DNA from: Astropecten irregularis
Taxonomy: Eukaryota > Echinodermata > Asteroidea > Paxillosida > Astropectinidae
DNA: 64,000 nt
Assembly (NCBI GenBank): GCA_963971285.1
Contig: OZ020258.1
Location: 15,083,390-15,147,389, forward strand
Direction: 5' to 3'
Below are positions 62,619-64,000 of this stretch, in pieces; the stretch's first letter is position 1, and every line of letters starts with the position of its first letter. The notes under the pieces were generated by a model, which saw only the letters and a list, made by a program, of their open reading frames with translations, was not told the origin of the DNA and did no database searches. Both the position numbers and the translations under genes were made by a program.

Positions 62619-63131
62619 TTTTGCGGTGAGCAGACGACATTGTATTTACGTTTTTGGACTTTGTTTCCGCCTGGTGATAAACCTTGACCTTTTTCCCATG
62701 ATGCATTGACAAATACACGACATCATTCGTTTAGCCTTTTTTCGAGGCTTCCCTTTGCGTGTAACACTGGTGTATTCAGGGAAGCTAAATGAACGCAACC
62801 TTAGACTGTTTCTGAATAATCTTTAGTTACGGTACGAATAACTCACGTGAAATGTAAACAGAAATTTATTATAACAGCGGTCAACTGGCCACAACATGCA
62901 CAATAACGGGTTGCAGCTAGTGGTTGTGATTCGCCCATAATGCAATATGTCATGGCGGCCACAAAAATGTGTGATGACACTATAGGCTCTGAATATTCTC
63001 CCAAAAAGTAAAATCAAACTCTTTCCACCTGTTCTAGTTTGAGTCTATTAGTTCATACCTACCACAGACGGTTACTACCATATGCAAATTCCCCTGAGCC
63101 AATTTGCTGCTTCGCTGAAAAGACTTGATCA
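62619..63131. other. No gene seen
   Basis: Possible 5' flank of the Harbinger transposase. A small inverted repeat (GGCTTCCCT at about 62,747 and AGGGAAGCT at about 62,779) is present. The outer end of the element was not found. Confidence 0.4.
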
Positions 63132-63622
63132 AGGGTGCACCCAAGTAAATAGTCCCAAAATCCGTCCGCCGAACTCATTAATAAAAGTTAAGCACTCAAT
63201 ATATTATAAATGAGAGAGTACTGAGAGACATGATATTGAGGGATTGAAGAAATAAGGCACTGGACCTCCTGCCTGGACTCTGGGCTTCCATTTGTGACCA
63301 TTTGTGATGCAATTGGTTGAGAAAGTGGGTTTATTTCAGCTGCTTTGCAGAGGGATGTTTTTTTTTTATTAAATGGCTTCTTTGGCTGGAGTGATCCATA
63401 CCTTGTTTTAGGGGTGGTCAGCTGAGAATGAGTATATCTCAAAAATTCAATGGCCAAACCACCATAAAATGAAAAGAAAATGAAAGGTGACATGTTCATC
63501 ATCATTTTTCTATGCAACTTGAACAGCTGTGAGAGTTCTGTACATTTTTTAATGATTTTTGAAGTATAAGGATTTATCACTGTTGTCTATGGGAGTTTAT
63601 TTACTTGGGTGCAACCTCAACC
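63132..63622. mobile_element. MITE with palindromic ends (GGGTGCACCC), copy 2
   Basis: Starts GGGTGCACCCAAGTAAATAG, ends TTTATTTACTTGGGTGCAAC. About 490 bp and collinear with copy 1 at 8,024-8,497. A reverse open stretch of 130 codons (63,188-63,580) has a partial counterpart in copy 1 (NGSPESRQEVQC). It has no known domain and is shifted in copy 1, so it is taken as chance. Confidence 0.8.
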
Positions 63623-64000
63623 ATGTCAACCGTGGTGCACCCTGACCTCCCACAATGCATACCGACATAGCCGCCATGATCGGCGGAGACCCAGGTGGAT
63701 ATGAATCAGGTTAACATAATGGGCACAATGCCCATCATGAGTTCGTCATGGGCAGAGCTTCCATGGAGATCTCGCCCATCTGTCAGCAGGCCTGAAGGAC
63801 TCCTGGCTTCCAGGTCGGTGAAGCCAGGATTGTCCTGCCGTACATGAGTTAAGTCGCTCCGCAGGACGTCCCTTAGGTAGCAAGAGGTGAAAGGGGGGGG
63901 GGCACTTCCATCATGCTGCCTTGCCCATGTCTGATACTAGAACTCAGAAGTAGGACCAGGATGCGAGTACTGTTCTCACATCTTGGGTCTTGATGTGTCA
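63623..64000. other. No gene seen
   Basis: GC-balanced sequence with a short G run (about 63,891-63,901). No feature recognised before the window ends. Confidence 0.4.

Noticed and set aside
63188-63580. 130-codon reverse frame as a gene
   Set aside because: It lies wholly inside the GGGTGCACCC MITE; the counterpart in copy 1 is broken by shifts and no domain is seen.

Overview
The window looks like genomic DNA of an invertebrate animal, probably a marine deuterostome such as an echinoderm, hemichordate or lancelet. The species cannot be fixed from the sequence. The reasons are introns with GT/AG sites, tRNA-derived SINEs, several LINE clades, Penelope, BEL/Pao, Ty3/Gypsy, DIRS-type and Harbinger elements side by side, and very little host coding sequence. 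There are no bacterial operons, ribosome binding sites or CRISPR arrays. The window is a heavily nested transposon graveyard built around very large simple-sequence arrays.

Layout. 1-1.5 kb: decayed Ngaro/DIRS-like element (reverse strand). 1.8-5.15 kb: GC-rich DIRS element (copy A1) whose RT segment is inverted relative to gag and recombinase. 5.4-7.97 kb: MITE fragment, a 48-bp minisatellite and two possible host exons. 7.97-12 kb: very degraded DIRS relative (B) with a MITE in its terminal repeat. 12.07-12.9 kb: foldback MITE, SINE and LINE fragment. 13.96-21.86 kb: a 7.9-kb array of 7-bp units. 21.86-22.97 kb: AT-rich spacer with a MITE. 22.97-26.06 kb: a second 7-bp array, related in sequence but in the opposite orientation. 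26.06-33 kb: fragments of DIRS, BEL, Penelope and at least three LINEs plus a long foldback. 34.1-41.45 kb: Gypsy pol fragment split by a complete BEL/Pao element with LTRs and a CACAC target duplication. 41.46-42.93 kb: SINEs and two well-spliced exons of an unidentified host gene. 43.25-48.73 kb: second, collinear copy of the DIRS family (A2). 49-62.6 kb: a decayed Harbinger DNA transposon (Myb-like gene on +, DDE transposase on -), whose Myb gene is interrupted by a young BEL/Pao element (50,151-57,164; equal-length LTRs; ATCTA duplication). 63.1-63.6 kb: second copy of the MITE seen at 8 kb.

Functionally, nearly every coding segment belongs to a retroelement gag-pol system (capsid, protease, reverse transcriptase, RNase H, integrase or tyrosine recombinase) or to the two-protein Harbinger system. 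Almost all are broken by stops, shifts or deletions. The least explained parts are the two opposed heptamer arrays with their higher-order structure, the internally inverted DIRS copy, and the unidentified spliced exons at 42.1-42.9 kb.
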